Origin: Lysobacteraceae bacterium
GTDB taxonomy: Bacteria > Pseudomonadota > Gammaproteobacteria > Xanthomonadales > Xanthomonadaceae
Direction of reading: 5' to 3'
DNA length: 64,000 nt
Assembly (NCBI GenBank): GCA_003241895.1
Contig: QBLY01000008.1
Coordinates: 1-64,000, forward strand
Numbering within the stretch: the first letter of the stretch is position 1; every line of letters begins with the position of its first letter. The position numbers and the translations under genes were made by a program. Positions 54,396 to 64,000 of the stretch are shown here, piece after piece. The notes under the pieces were generated by a model. It saw only the letters and a list, made by a program, of their open reading frames with translations, did no database searches and was not told where the DNA came from.

Positions 54396-55229
54396 TTACC
54401 AGACCAGGTCGTCGGGCACCTGGTAAAGAGGGTCGGCATACGGGTCTTCGCCTGCGGGCGCATTCGGGTCCACGCGAAGCGCCACCGCGGGCGGGAAGAT
54501 GGCGCCAGCCTCGTCCAGCAGCGCCACCGGCACCACCAGGTAGCGGCCATCGAGCTGCAGCACGCCCAGTTCGCCGGCGTTGAGCGCCGTCAGCTGGGCC
54601 TGGGTGACGTGCACGCGCTTGATCTTGCCGCCGTAGGGGAAATGCCGCGCGATGTCGGCGTCCTTGTCGTTGAGCGACTTGTCCTTCACCAGCTCGACCA
54701 CCTTGGACTTGGCTTCGCGGCGCAGGCGGGCCTCTTCCTGCTTGATACGTTCGGCTTCGATGCGCTCCTGCTTCTCGTGCTGGGCACGGATGGCGTAGGC
54801 CTTGGCCAGGTCCATTTCCTCCTGGCTGCGCGCCTTGGCCGGACGACGCGGGCCGGCGGGTCGCGCTTCGCCAGGCTTCGCGGCCACGGCGGCGCGTCCA
54901 TCGCGGCGCGCTTCGCCAGGCTTGCCTGAACCCGGCGGACGACCGTCGCGGCGCGGCTCGGTTGGCGCGCCAGAACCCGACGGACGACCATCGCGGCGCG
55001 GCGGGCTCGGCGCGCCCGAACCCGGCGGACGACCGTCGCGACGCGGTTCACCGGGTGGGCGCGGGCCACGCTCGCCGCGATGCTCACCGGGTTTACCGCC
55101 GCCGCGGTGCTCGCCGCCCGGGCGACGGTCGCCGCGTGGGCCGGAGTCGGGCTTGCGCTCGGGCTTGGGCTCGGGCGCAGGCGCCGTGAAACCCAGGCCC
55201 AGCAGCTTCTCGCGCAGGGAATTGCTCAT
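54396..55229 (-). CDS. DUF2058 family protein with expanded Arg/Gly/Pro-rich N-terminus
   Basis: C-terminal GGKIKRVHVTQAQLTALNAGELGVLQLDGRYLVVP; low-complexity 15-aa repeats. Confidence 0.75.
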   Translation of the reverse strand: MSNSLREKLLGLGFTAPAPEPKPERKPDSGPRGDRRPGGEHRGGGKPGEHRGERGPRPPGEPRRDGRPPGSGAPSPPRRDGRPSGSGAPTEPRRDGRPPGSGKPGEARRDGRAAVAAKPGEARPAGPRRPAKARSQEEMDLAKAYAIRAQHEKQERIEAERIKQEEARLRREAKSKVVELVKDKSLNDKDADIARHFPYGGKIKRVHVTQAQLTALNAGELGVLQLDGRYLVVPVALLDEAGAIFPPAVALRVDPNAPAGEDPYADPLYQVPDDLVW

Positions 55230-55243
55230 GGTGTCGCCTTCGA

Positions 55244-55477
55244 TCAGTAGTGCGGCGGCGGCGGTTCGCTGCCGGGGTCCGCGTAGTCCACGGAATGCTT
55301 GAGGTCGGCCAGGGCCCGCTGCAGGCGCTCGTCGCTGCGTGCGGTCTCCATGCGTGCCGCGGCCAGCGCGTCGCTCAGTTCCATCAGCGCGTGCTCCTGG
55401 AACGCCAGGCGGGTTTCGAGTTCGGCCAAACGCTCGCCGTGGGCCAGCAGCAGCGCCTGCGCGGCGTCAGTGTCCAT
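55244..55477 (-). CDS. slyX: SlyX family protein
   Basis: [26 protein letters not shown]...PPPPHY. Confidence 0.85.
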   Translation of the reverse strand: MDTDAAQALLLAHGERLAELETRLAFQEHALMELSDALAAARMETARSDERLQRALADLKHSVDYADPGSEPPPPHY

Positions 55478-56831
55478 GCGCTGCCCCGGCTGCGACCGGC
55501 CGCAGGCTGCGGCCGCGACCGATGCCGTAGTACGCCAGGCCGGCGGCTTCGACCTGGGCCGGGTCGTAGATGTTGCGGCCATCGAAAACTACGCGCGAGG
55601 CCAGCTTGCTGGCCAAGGCAGCGAAGTCCGGGCTCCAGAACGCCTTCCATTCGGTCACCACGAACAGCGCGTCCACGCCCTGCAGCGCCGCTTCGGGCGT
55701 GTCGCACAGCACAAGGTCGTCGCGGTCGCCGAAGATGCGCGCGGCTTCCTCCATCGCTTCGGGATCGTGCGCACGCACGCGCGCACCGGCCTTCCATAAC
55801 TGGTCCAGCAGCGCCCGGCTTGACGCTTCGCGCATGTCGTCGGTGTTGGGCTTGAACGCCAGGCCCCACACCGCGAACGTGCGGCCGGCCAGCTGGCCGT
55901 CGAAGTGCCTGGAAGCCAATTCGAACAGCTTGCCCTTCTGCACATGGTTCACCGCTTCCACCGCCTCCAGCAGGCCGGCCGTGTAGCCGGCCTGGCGGGC
56001 GATGCGGCCCAGCGCCTGCACGTCCTTGGGGAAGCAGGAACCGCCGTAGCCGGCGCCCGGGTAGATGAAGCTGTAGCCGATGCGCGGATCGGAGCCGATG
56101 CCGTGGCGGACCATCTCGATGTCGGCGCCAACGCGCTCGGCGATGTTCGCCATTTCGTTCATGAAGCTGATCTTGGTCGCCAGCATCGCGTTGGCGGCGT
56201 ACTTGGTCAGCTCGGCCGAGCGCTCGTCCATCACCACGATGCGGTCGTGGTTGCGGTTGAACGGCGCGTACAGGCGCTTCATCTGCTCCACCGCCTGGGA
56301 GCTGCGCGAGCCCAGCACGATGCGGTCGGGGCGCATGCAGTCATTCACCGCCGCGCCTTCCTTGAGGAACTCGGGGTTGGAAACCACGTCGAACGCGATG
56401 TCCACGCCACGCTTGGCCAGCTGCGCGGCAATCTCGGTGCGCACCTTGTCGGCGGTACCCACCGGCACGGTGGACTTGTTCACCACCACCGCAGGCCGCG
56501 TCAGGCACTCACCGATGCTGCGGGCCACGGCCAGCACGTACTGCAGGTCGGCGCTGCCGTCCTCGTCGGGCGGCGTGCCCACGGCGATGAAAATAATGTC
56601 GCCGTGCTCGATCGAAGCCGCGGCATCGACGCTGAAATCCAGGCGCCCGGACGCATGGTTGGCCAGCACCATGTCTTCCAGGCCCGGCTCGTAGATCGGG
56701 ATCACGCCCTGGCGCAGGCCTTCGACCTTGCCGCGGTCAATGTCCATGCAGAGCACCTGGTGGCCGACCTCGGCCAGGCAGGTGCCCGTAACCAGGCCGA
56801 CATAGCCGGTGCCGAATACCGTGACGCGCAT
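55467..56831 (-). CDS. ugd: UDP-glucose 6-dehydrogenase
   Basis: [45 protein letters not shown]. Confidence 0.94.
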   Translation of the reverse strand: MRVTVFGTGYVGLVTGTCLAEVGHQVLCMDIDRGKVEGLRQGVIPIYEPGLEDMVLANHASGRLDFSVDAAASIEHGDIIFIAVGTPPDEDGSADLQYVLAVARSIGECLTRPAVVVNKSTVPVGTADKVRTEIAAQLAKRGVDIAFDVVSNPEFLKEGAAVNDCMRPDRIVLGSRSSQAVEQMKRLYAPFNRNHDRIVVMDERSAELTKYAANAMLATKISFMNEMANIAERVGADIEMVRHGIGSDPRIGYSFIYPGAGYGGSCFPKDVQALGRIARQAGYTAGLLEAVEAVNHVQKGKLFELASRHFDGQLAGRTFAVWGLAFKPNTDDMREASSRALLDQLWKAGARVRAHDPEAMEEAARIFGDRDDLVLCDTPEAALQGVDALFVVTEWKAFWSPDFAALASKLASRVVFDGRNIYDPAQVEAAGLAYYGIGRGRSLRPVAAGAAHGH

Positions 56832-56921
56832 GTTTCGCCTCCGTGCCGGGAACCGGCGGGGCCTTGCCCGCCTGGGTGACGGGCGTCGGGCGACCGGCGT
56901 TGCCGGTCGCCCGCGCGGGTG

Positions 56922-57698
56922 TTACTTGACGATTTCCATCAGCTCGACTTCGAACGTGAGCATGGCGTTGGCCGGGATCGGACCGCCGCCGGCTTCGCCG
57001 TAGCCCAGGTCGGACGGGATCCAGAACGTGTACTTGCTGCCGACCGGCATCAGGGCGACGCCTTCCGACCAGCCCGGGATGACTTGGGCCAGGCCGAACT
57101 CGGCCGGCTGGCCACGATCGTAGGAGCTGTCGAACACCGTGCCGTCAAGCAGGGTGCCCTTGTAGTGCACGCGCACCACGTCGGTGGCCTTGGGCATGGG
57201 GCCGTTGCCCGGACGCACGATTTCATACTGCAGGCCGCTTTCGGTGACCTTCACGCCCGGCTTGTCCTTGTTGGCAGCCAGGAACGCGGCGCCCTCTTCC
57301 TTGTTGGTGGCCGATTTGGCGGTGGCGTCGGCGGCCTGCTTGGCCTGCACCTTCACCGTGAAGGCTTCCTGGATCTTGATCGCCTGCTCGGGCGTGAGCT
57401 TGGAATCCTTGCCGGCGAACTGGTCGGCAATGGCCTGGGTGAGGATTTCCAGGTCAAGCTCGTCCTTGATCACGGACAGCGACTTGCCCATGTCCTGGCC
57501 GATCATGTAGCTGACCTGCTTCTTGCCGGTCTCGAGGCCCTGGATGTCCGGGACGATCGGTGCATCGTCGGCGGCGCTGGCCGAGGCGTCGGCTTTGGCG
57601 GAGGCGGTGTCTTCCTTGTTCTCGGTCTTGCAGGCACTGAGCGAAAGCACCAGGCTGGCGAGGACCAGCGGCGCGGCGAAACGCAGGGCGGGATTCAT
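56922..57698 (-). CDS. FKBP-type peptidyl-prolyl isomerase (lipoprotein, FkpA/Mip-like)
   Basis: Lipobox LSLSACKT; VRVHYKGTLLDGTVFDSSYDRGQPAEFGLAQVIPGWSEGVALM. Confidence 0.92.
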   Translation of the reverse strand: MNPALRFAAPLVLASLVLSLSACKTENKEDTASAKADASASAADDAPIVPDIQGLETGKKQVSYMIGQDMGKSLSVIKDELDLEILTQAIADQFAGKDSKLTPEQAIKIQEAFTVKVQAKQAADATAKSATNKEEGAAFLAANKDKPGVKVTESGLQYEIVRPGNGPMPKATDVVRVHYKGTLLDGTVFDSSYDRGQPAEFGLAQVIPGWSEGVALMPVGSKYTFWIPSDLGYGEAGGGPIPANAMLTFEVELMEIVK

Positions 57699-57794
57699 TG
57701 CGAAAGGACTCCTGAGGGGGCGTGCCGGAACGGCGCGTCACCGCCTATTGTCGCGGGGCGCAGCCGCTTCGGCAATGACGGCGAACACCCCGGT

Positions 57795-58256
57795 TCAGGG
57801 CCAGGCTACCCACAGCCCGGCCAGGGCCAGGCCGTGCAGGGACAGCACCGCGGCGCTCAGGCCCAGGCGCAGGCGCCTGAACGACGCCGGCGCGGCCAAG
57901 GCATCGCCGCTTCCGTCCCACCGCGCCACCAGCGCGAACCCGGCCGCCAGCATCCACAGGGCGGCGTCAGGCGGCAGCGCGAACCAGGCCAGCCAGGCCC
58001 AGAGGCTGGGCAACACGGACGCCGCGAACTGGCCGGGCGACGCGCCGCAGGCCATCGCCCTGCCCCAGCGGACGCCGCCCAGGAACGACAGGATCACCGC
58101 CCCGTAGGCCAGGAAGCCCTGGGCCGCCGGTTCGCGCCATGGCGCCGACCAAGTGGCCAGGGCCAGGAGGCCGAACGGCAGCACCCCGGCCCAGCCCAGC
58201 CAGACGGCGGACTGGGGCAACTGGCCCCCGTCATGATGAAGCGGCGATTGAGTCAT
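57795..58256 (-). CDS. DUF3429-like membrane protein
   Basis: Multi-TM ORF: GWAGVLPFGLLAL...YGAVILSFLGGVRWGRAM. Confidence 0.7.
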   Translation of the reverse strand: MTQSPLHHDGGQLPQSAVWLGWAGVLPFGLLALATWSAPWREPAAQGFLAYGAVILSFLGGVRWGRAMACGASPGQFAASVLPSLWAWLAWFALPPDAALWMLAAGFALVARWDGSGDALAAPASFRRLRLGLSAAVLSLHGLALAGLWVAWP

Positions 58257-58290
58257 GCTGCGCTCACCTGCAAAACGTTGGAATACCGCC

Positions 58291-58791
58291 ATGGAAACCC
58301 TCGACGAACTCGATCGCATCCGCGCCCGACATCCGCAGCCGCCCGCGGCTGGCAGCGACGACGAAGCGCAGGCGCTGGCGCGCTTCGCGTCCTTCTTCTC
58401 CAACCTCGCACCGGACCGGGTGCAGGCGCTGCTGGCCCAGACGTATGCCGCTGACGTGTATTTCAACGACACCCTCAAGGCCATCCAGGGGCTGGATGCG
58501 CTGGGCCCCTACCTCAACGATAGCGCCGAAGGCGCCGAAGAGTGCCGCGTGGATGTCCACGAAACCACGCGCACCGCGAACGACGAACACCTGGTGCGCT
58601 GGTCGATGATGATCCGCTTCAAGAAGCTCAAGCGCGGCGTGGACACGTGGTCGATCGGCATGAGCCACCTGCGCTTCGACGCACAGGGGCGCGTGGTCTA
58701 CCAGCAGGACTATTGGAACGCCGCCGACGGCCTGTACCAGCACATCCCGCTGCTGGGCACGGCCATCGCCGCCATCAAACGCCGGCTCTAG
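58291..58791 (+). CDS. SnoaL/NTF2-like protein
   Basis: FFSNLAPDRVQALLAQTYAADVYFNDTLKAIQGLDALGPYL. Confidence 0.7.
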   Translation: METLDELDRIRARHPQPPAAGSDDEAQALARFASFFSNLAPDRVQALLAQTYAADVYFNDTLKAIQGLDALGPYLNDSAEGAEECRVDVHETTRTANDEHLVRWSMMIRFKKLKRGVDTWSIGMSHLRFDAQGRVVYQQDYWNAADGLYQHIPLLGTAIAAIKRRL

Positions 58792-58810
58792 GCCGGCGCC
58801 TGCGGGGTCG

Positions 58811-59383
58811 TTACTTCTTCGCCACCGGGGCAGCCGGCATCGGCACAGCGATCGCCTTTTCGATGGCCGCCACCAGCTTGGGGTCGTCGGGCGTGGTGCG
58901 ACTGCCGAAGCTGGCGATGACGTTGCCGCTGCGATCCACCAGGTACTTGTGGAAGTTCCAGCCCGGCGCTTCGCCGGTGGCCTTGATCAGGTCGGCGTAG
59001 AGCGGCGTCGGTGTACCGCCGCGCACCTGCACCTTCTCGAACATCGGGAACTTCACGCCGTAGGTGAGCGTGCAGAACTCCTGGATGTCCTCCTCGCTGC
59101 CCGGCTCCTGGCCCATGAAGTCGTTGGACGGGAAGCCCAGCACCGCGAAGCCCTGGTCCTTGTACTTGGCATGCATCGCCTCGAGACCTTCGTACTGCGG
59201 CGTGAAGCCGCACTTGCTGGCGGTGTTCACCACCAGCAGCACCTGGCCGCCGTAGGTATCCTGCAGGTTCACGGTCTGCTTGCCCGCCAGCTGGCGGTAC
59301 TCGTGGTCCAGCAGGCCCTGGTCGGCCAGCGCCGGGGCGGTGGCCAACAGGCCGGCCAGTGCAACGGTTGCCCAAATCTTCAT
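58811..59383 (-). CDS. Glutathione peroxidase-like protein, exported
   Basis: Signal peptide; VLLVVNTASKCGFTPQYEGLEAMHAKYKDQGFAVLGFPSNDFMGQEPG. Confidence 0.88.
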   Translation of the reverse strand: MKIWATVALAGLLATAPALADQGLLDHEYRQLAGKQTVNLQDTYGGQVLLVVNTASKCGFTPQYEGLEAMHAKYKDQGFAVLGFPSNDFMGQEPGSEEDIQEFCTLTYGVKFPMFEKVQVRGGTPTPLYADLIKATGEAPGWNFHKYLVDRSGNVIASFGSRTTPDDPKLVAAIEKAIAVPMPAAPVAKK

Positions 59384-59454
59384 TGAATCCACCCTTCGCC
59401 GGCCCAGTGCCGGGTCCATGCCATCAGTTTGGTCCCAAAAGCGTGCACGGGGTG

Positions 59455-59494
59455 TTGACAGGTCTTTTCGTAGTGTTATAGTTACCTACAACAC
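59455..59494 (+). promoter_or_regulatory. Sigma70-like promoter with overlapping inverted-repeat operator (YtrA/GntR candidate)
   Basis: TTGACA (59455-59460), 16-bp spacer, TATAGT (59477-59482); GTGTTATAG-TTAC-CTACAACAC inverted repeat (59473-59494). Confidence 0.65.
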
Positions 59495-59525
59495 CTATCC
59501 AATACTTCACCAGACCGGAGGCGAC

Positions 59526-59786
59526 ATGTACGCCAAATTGAAAACCAACCTGATCGGACTGGCGGCAGCCCTGAGCTTCGTGGTGGTCGGATTCAGCCTG
59601 GGTGGGCCCCCCAGCGCCGACGTCACCCGCCAGGCCACGGTCCCGGCCCTGGTCCTGGCGGATGGTTCGCCCGCGCTGGCCGCCCAGGACGCGCCCCCGG
59701 CCGCAAGCCGCCGCGGCGCCCTCAAGCGCCATCTGGCCATGCCCTATGTTTCCTTTGCGGCCCTGCTGCCGCGCAGGGAGTCCTGA
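59526..59786 (+). CDS. Small hypothetical exported/membrane-anchored protein
   Basis: 86-aa ORF with one hydrophobic segment, first gene of the GntR-ABC operon. Confidence 0.55.
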   Translation: MYAKLKTNLIGLAAALSFVVVGFSLGGPPSADVTRQATVPALVLADGSPALAAQDAPPAASRRGALKRHLAMPYVSFAALLPRRES

Positions 59787-59787
59787 G

Positions 59788-60156
59788 ATGACCATCACAT
59801 GGAATGACAGCGCGCCCATCTACAGGCAGCTCAAGGACAAGGTGGTGGCGATGATGCTCGACGGCGACCTCAAGCCGGGCGAGGCCCTGCCGTCGGTGCG
59901 GCAGATCGCCGCCGAATACCAGCTCAACCCAATTACCGTCTCCCGCGCCTATCAGGAGCTGGCCGACGAAGAACTCGTGGAAAAAAGAAGGGGACTTGGC
60001 ATGTACGTGAACGAAGGGGCCCGGGAGAAACTGCTGGCGTCAGAGCGCGACCGCTTCCTGAAGGAAGAGTGGCCGCTGGTGATCGAGCGCATCCAGCGCC
60101 TGGGCCTGGACTTCGAGAAGCTGATGCGCAACGCCGACAAGGAGTCCAGCAAATGA
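59788..60156 (+). CDS. GntR-family regulator, YtrA type
   Basis: APIYRQLKDKVVAMMLDGDLKPGEALPSVRQIAAEYQLNPITVSRAYQELADEELVEKRRGLGMYV. Confidence 0.9.
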   Translation: MTITWNDSAPIYRQLKDKVVAMMLDGDLKPGEALPSVRQIAAEYQLNPITVSRAYQELADEELVEKRRGLGMYVNEGAREKLLASERDRFLKEEWPLVIERIQRLGLDFEKLMRNADKESSK

Positions 60157-61010
60157 GCGCCGTCATCTCCGCACGCAACCTGAGCAAGCGCTACGGCAAG
60201 AACGTCGCCGTGGACAATGTCACCTTCGACATCCCCGCCGGCCGCATCGTCGGCCTGATCGGCCCCAACGGCTCGGGCAAGACCACCACCCTCAAGGCCG
60301 CCCTGGGCCTGGTGCCGTTCGAGGGCGAGCTCAAGGTGCTGGGCAAGGACCCGCGCACCCAGCGCGACGAGCTGATGCAGGACGTGTGCTTCATCGCCGA
60401 CGTGGCCGTGCTGCCGCGCTGGCTGAAGGTGAAGGACGCGGTGGACTTCGTGGCCGGCGTGCACCCGCGCTTCGACCGCAAGAAGGCCGAGGCCTACATC
60501 GCCAACACCAAGCTGACACCGGACATGCGCGTCAAGGAAATGTCCAAGGGCATGATCGTGCAGCTTCACCTGGCACTGGTGATGGCGATCGACGCCAAGC
60601 TGCTGGTGCTCGACGAGCCCACGCTGGGCCTGGACATCCTGTACCGCAAGCAGTTCTACCAGAACCTGCTGGAAGACTATTTCGACGAGAACAAGACCAT
60701 CGTCATCACCACCCACCAGGTGGAGGAGATCGAACACATTCTCACCGACCTGATGTTCATCCGCGACGGCCGGATCGTGCTGTCGGCGACGATGGACGAA
60801 GTGGGCGAGCGCTTCACGGAAGTCATGGTGCCGGCCGACAGGGCCGACGCCGCCCGCGCGCTCAAGCCGATCGACGAACGCCAGGTGTTCGGCAAGGCCG
60901 TGATGCTGTTCGACGGCGTGCCGCGCCAGCAGCTGGCCGAATACGGCGAAACCCGCAACCCCGGCATCGCCGACCTGTTCGTCGCCACCATGAAAGGAAC
61001 CTACGCATGA
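60153..61010 (+). CDS. ABC transporter ATP-binding protein
   Basis: Walker A GPNGSGKTTT; KEMSKGMIVQLHLALVMAIDAKLLVLDEPTLGLD. Confidence 0.92.
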   Translation: MSAVISARNLSKRYGKNVAVDNVTFDIPAGRIVGLIGPNGSGKTTTLKAALGLVPFEGELKVLGKDPRTQRDELMQDVCFIADVAVLPRWLKVKDAVDFVAGVHPRFDRKKAEAYIANTKLTPDMRVKEMSKGMIVQLHLALVMAIDAKLLVLDEPTLGLDILYRKQFYQNLLEDYFDENKTIVITTHQVEEIEHILTDLMFIRDGRIVLSATMDEVGERFTEVMVPADRADAARALKPIDERQVFGKAVMLFDGVPRQQLAEYGETRNPGIADLFVATMKGTYA

Positions 61011-61999
61011 ACACCTTCAAATGGCTCCTGAAGCGTGAGTACTGGGAACACCGGGGCGGCTTCTTCTGGGCCCCGCTGATCACCGGCGCGATCTTCATGC
61101 TGCTCACCACGATGGCGGTGATCGCCGGCGAAAGCATGCGGCGTTCTACCGACGATGGCGGCACCATCCTGAAAATGAACGGCGTTGAAATCGGCAAGCT
61201 GACGCAGACGATGAGCCCCGGCGACATCGCCGAGATGGGGTCGGGACTGGACCTGGGCACGCTGCTCGCGTCCACGTGGCCCTTCCTCGTGCTGGCCTTC
61301 GTGGTGTTCTTCTACTGCCTGGGCGCGCTGTTCGACGAACGCAAGGACCGCAGCATCCTGTTCTGGAAGTCCCTGCCCCTGTCGGACGGGCAGACCGTGC
61401 TGTCCAAGGTGTTCAGCGCCCTGGTCATCGCACCGGTTATCGCCACCATCGCAGCCATCGGCACGTCCATGGGCTTCCTGGTGATCCTGAGCGGCTATGC
61501 GCTCTTCCACGGCGGCAACCCGTTGACCCTGATATGGGGCCCGGCCAGCCCGCTCACCGTCGCCTTCAACCTGGCGGCTGCGCTGCCGGTGTTCGCCATG
61601 TGGGCCCTGCCCACGGTGGGCTGGCTGCTGCTGGTGTCGGCGTGGTCGAAGTCCAAGCCCTTCCTCTGGGCGCTGCTGGTGCCGCTGTTCGCCGGCATCC
61701 TGGTGAGCTGGTTCGACGTGATGGAAATGCTGGGCATGAAGGCCTCGTGGTTCTGGACCAATATCGTCGGCCGCATGCTGCTGGGCACCTTCAACGGCAT
61801 CGACATGGTCTACCGCACCGCCAAGGACCCGGCGATGCAGAACTTCAACCCCGACGGTCCGCAGGACGTCGTGGCGCTGTTCTCGGCACAGAACACCTGG
61901 AGCGCGTTCACCCATGTCGACATCTGGGTGGGTGCGGCGGCCGGCGTGGTGATGATCCTGGCCGCGGTGTACTTCCGCCGGACCCGCGACGAAGGCTGA
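61007..61999 (+). CDS. ABC transporter permease
   Basis: Multi-TM; FDERKDRSILFWKSLPLSDGQTVLSKVFSALV. Confidence 0.85.
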   Translation: MNTFKWLLKREYWEHRGGFFWAPLITGAIFMLLTTMAVIAGESMRRSTDDGGTILKMNGVEIGKLTQTMSPGDIAEMGSGLDLGTLLASTWPFLVLAFVVFFYCLGALFDERKDRSILFWKSLPLSDGQTVLSKVFSALVIAPVIATIAAIGTSMGFLVILSGYALFHGGNPLTLIWGPASPLTVAFNLAAALPVFAMWALPTVGWLLLVSAWSKSKPFLWALLVPLFAGILVSWFDVMEMLGMKASWFWTNIVGRMLLGTFNGIDMVYRTAKDPAMQNFNPDGPQDVVALFSAQNTWSAFTHVDIWVGAAAGVVMILAAVYFRRTRDEG

Positions 62000-62011
62000 T
62001 GGATCGGACAC

Positions 62012-62041
62012 GGCAGGAGGCGCAAGCCTCCTGCCTTTTTT
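62012..62041 (+). terminator. Rho-independent terminator of the GntR-ABC operon
   Basis: GGCAGGAGGC-GCAA-GCCTCCTGCC-TTTTTT. Confidence 0.9.
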
Positions 62042-62058
62042 CAAGAATGGAGCGCCCC

Positions 62059-62684
62059 ATGGCAATCAAATCATTCGCACCGGCACTGCTGGTCCTTGCC
62101 TCACTCATGGTTTCAGCGTGCGGCACGGCCCAGGACAGCACCGGAGAAAAGTCGGGCTGGGCCGGCATTGCCGACAAGGCCCGGGCAGAGGTCCGGAAGG
62201 AAATGGCCACTCAGGACCTGGACATCGGCAAGGAAACGGAAGGCCTGCCGCGTGCCGCCCTGTCGCCCCAGGGCGACTTGGTCATCGGCGGCGAGAAAAT
62301 CGCCATTACGCCGGCACAGCGCGAGCTGCTGCTGAGCTACCGCTCACAGCTTGCCGGCGTCGCCGAGGCCGGCGCCGAGGTGGGCCTGCAGGCGGCGGAG
62401 CTCGCCACCAACGCCATGAAGGAAGCCGCGAAGGCCGCCTTCAGCGGTGACAAGGCGGGCATGGAAGCGCGCATGAAAACTGAGTCCGCCGCCATTGAAC
62501 TGGCAGCACAAGGCCTATGCGACCGGCTTCCGGCCCTGCTGGCGAGCCAGCGCGCCGCCGCCGAGGCGATCCCGGAGTTCCGTCCCTACGCCACCATGGA
62601 CGACAAGGACATCCAGGACTGCAGCGTGGATCGCCAGGTCAACGTGCCCGAAGCCAACGAGGCTGCGGCCGACGGCGCCGGCAA

Positions 62685-62688
<4 letters not shown>
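62059..62688 (+). CDS. Hypothetical lipoprotein
   Basis: Lipobox LASLMVSACGT. Confidence 0.65.

Positions 62689-64000
<1,312 letters not shown>

Noticed and set aside
54864-55043. CRISPR-like regular repeats
   Set aside because: Repeats are in-frame, diverged, lack spacers, and encode a protein tail.

Overview
High-GC chromosomal window from a gammaproteobacterium, probably Xanthomonadaceae/Lysobacteraceae-like judging from gene content and order. Most of it is ordinary housekeeping sequence: a partial REC-PAS-GGDEF-EAL gene, msrA, WS/DGAT, two photolyase-family genes, alr, dnaB, rplI-rpsR-rpsF, iscA-like, asnS, a kynurenine-pathway operon, sbcB, nadK, NAD-GDH, an acyl-CoA dehydrogenase, an ArsR-methyltransferase gene plus metH, ugd, slyX, an FKBP PPIase, a GntR/ABC operon and fumC (partial). 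The unusual parts are: (1) dnaB is interrupted inside the Walker A motif by a ~495-aa intein with a LAGLIDADG/DOD endonuclease that carries an embedded Xre-like HTH. (2) A ~9 kb accessory island (about 13.25-22.72 kb) separates rplI from dnaB, genes that are usually adjacent. It contains a TetR-controlled membrane/serine hydrolase cassette, a FAD oxidase, a GNAT pseudogene, a truncated tyrosine recombinase, a truncated IS3-type element and one integron-type attC-like site. (3) A ~230-280 bp structured intergenic repeat occurs in at least three copies. Two of them flank the island in opposite orientation. The repeat has a constant core, constant end hairpins and long stems whose sequence differs between copies while both arms stay complementary. 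This repeat family is my best candidate for something undescribed. All homology calls are by eye from the translations; no database search was run.
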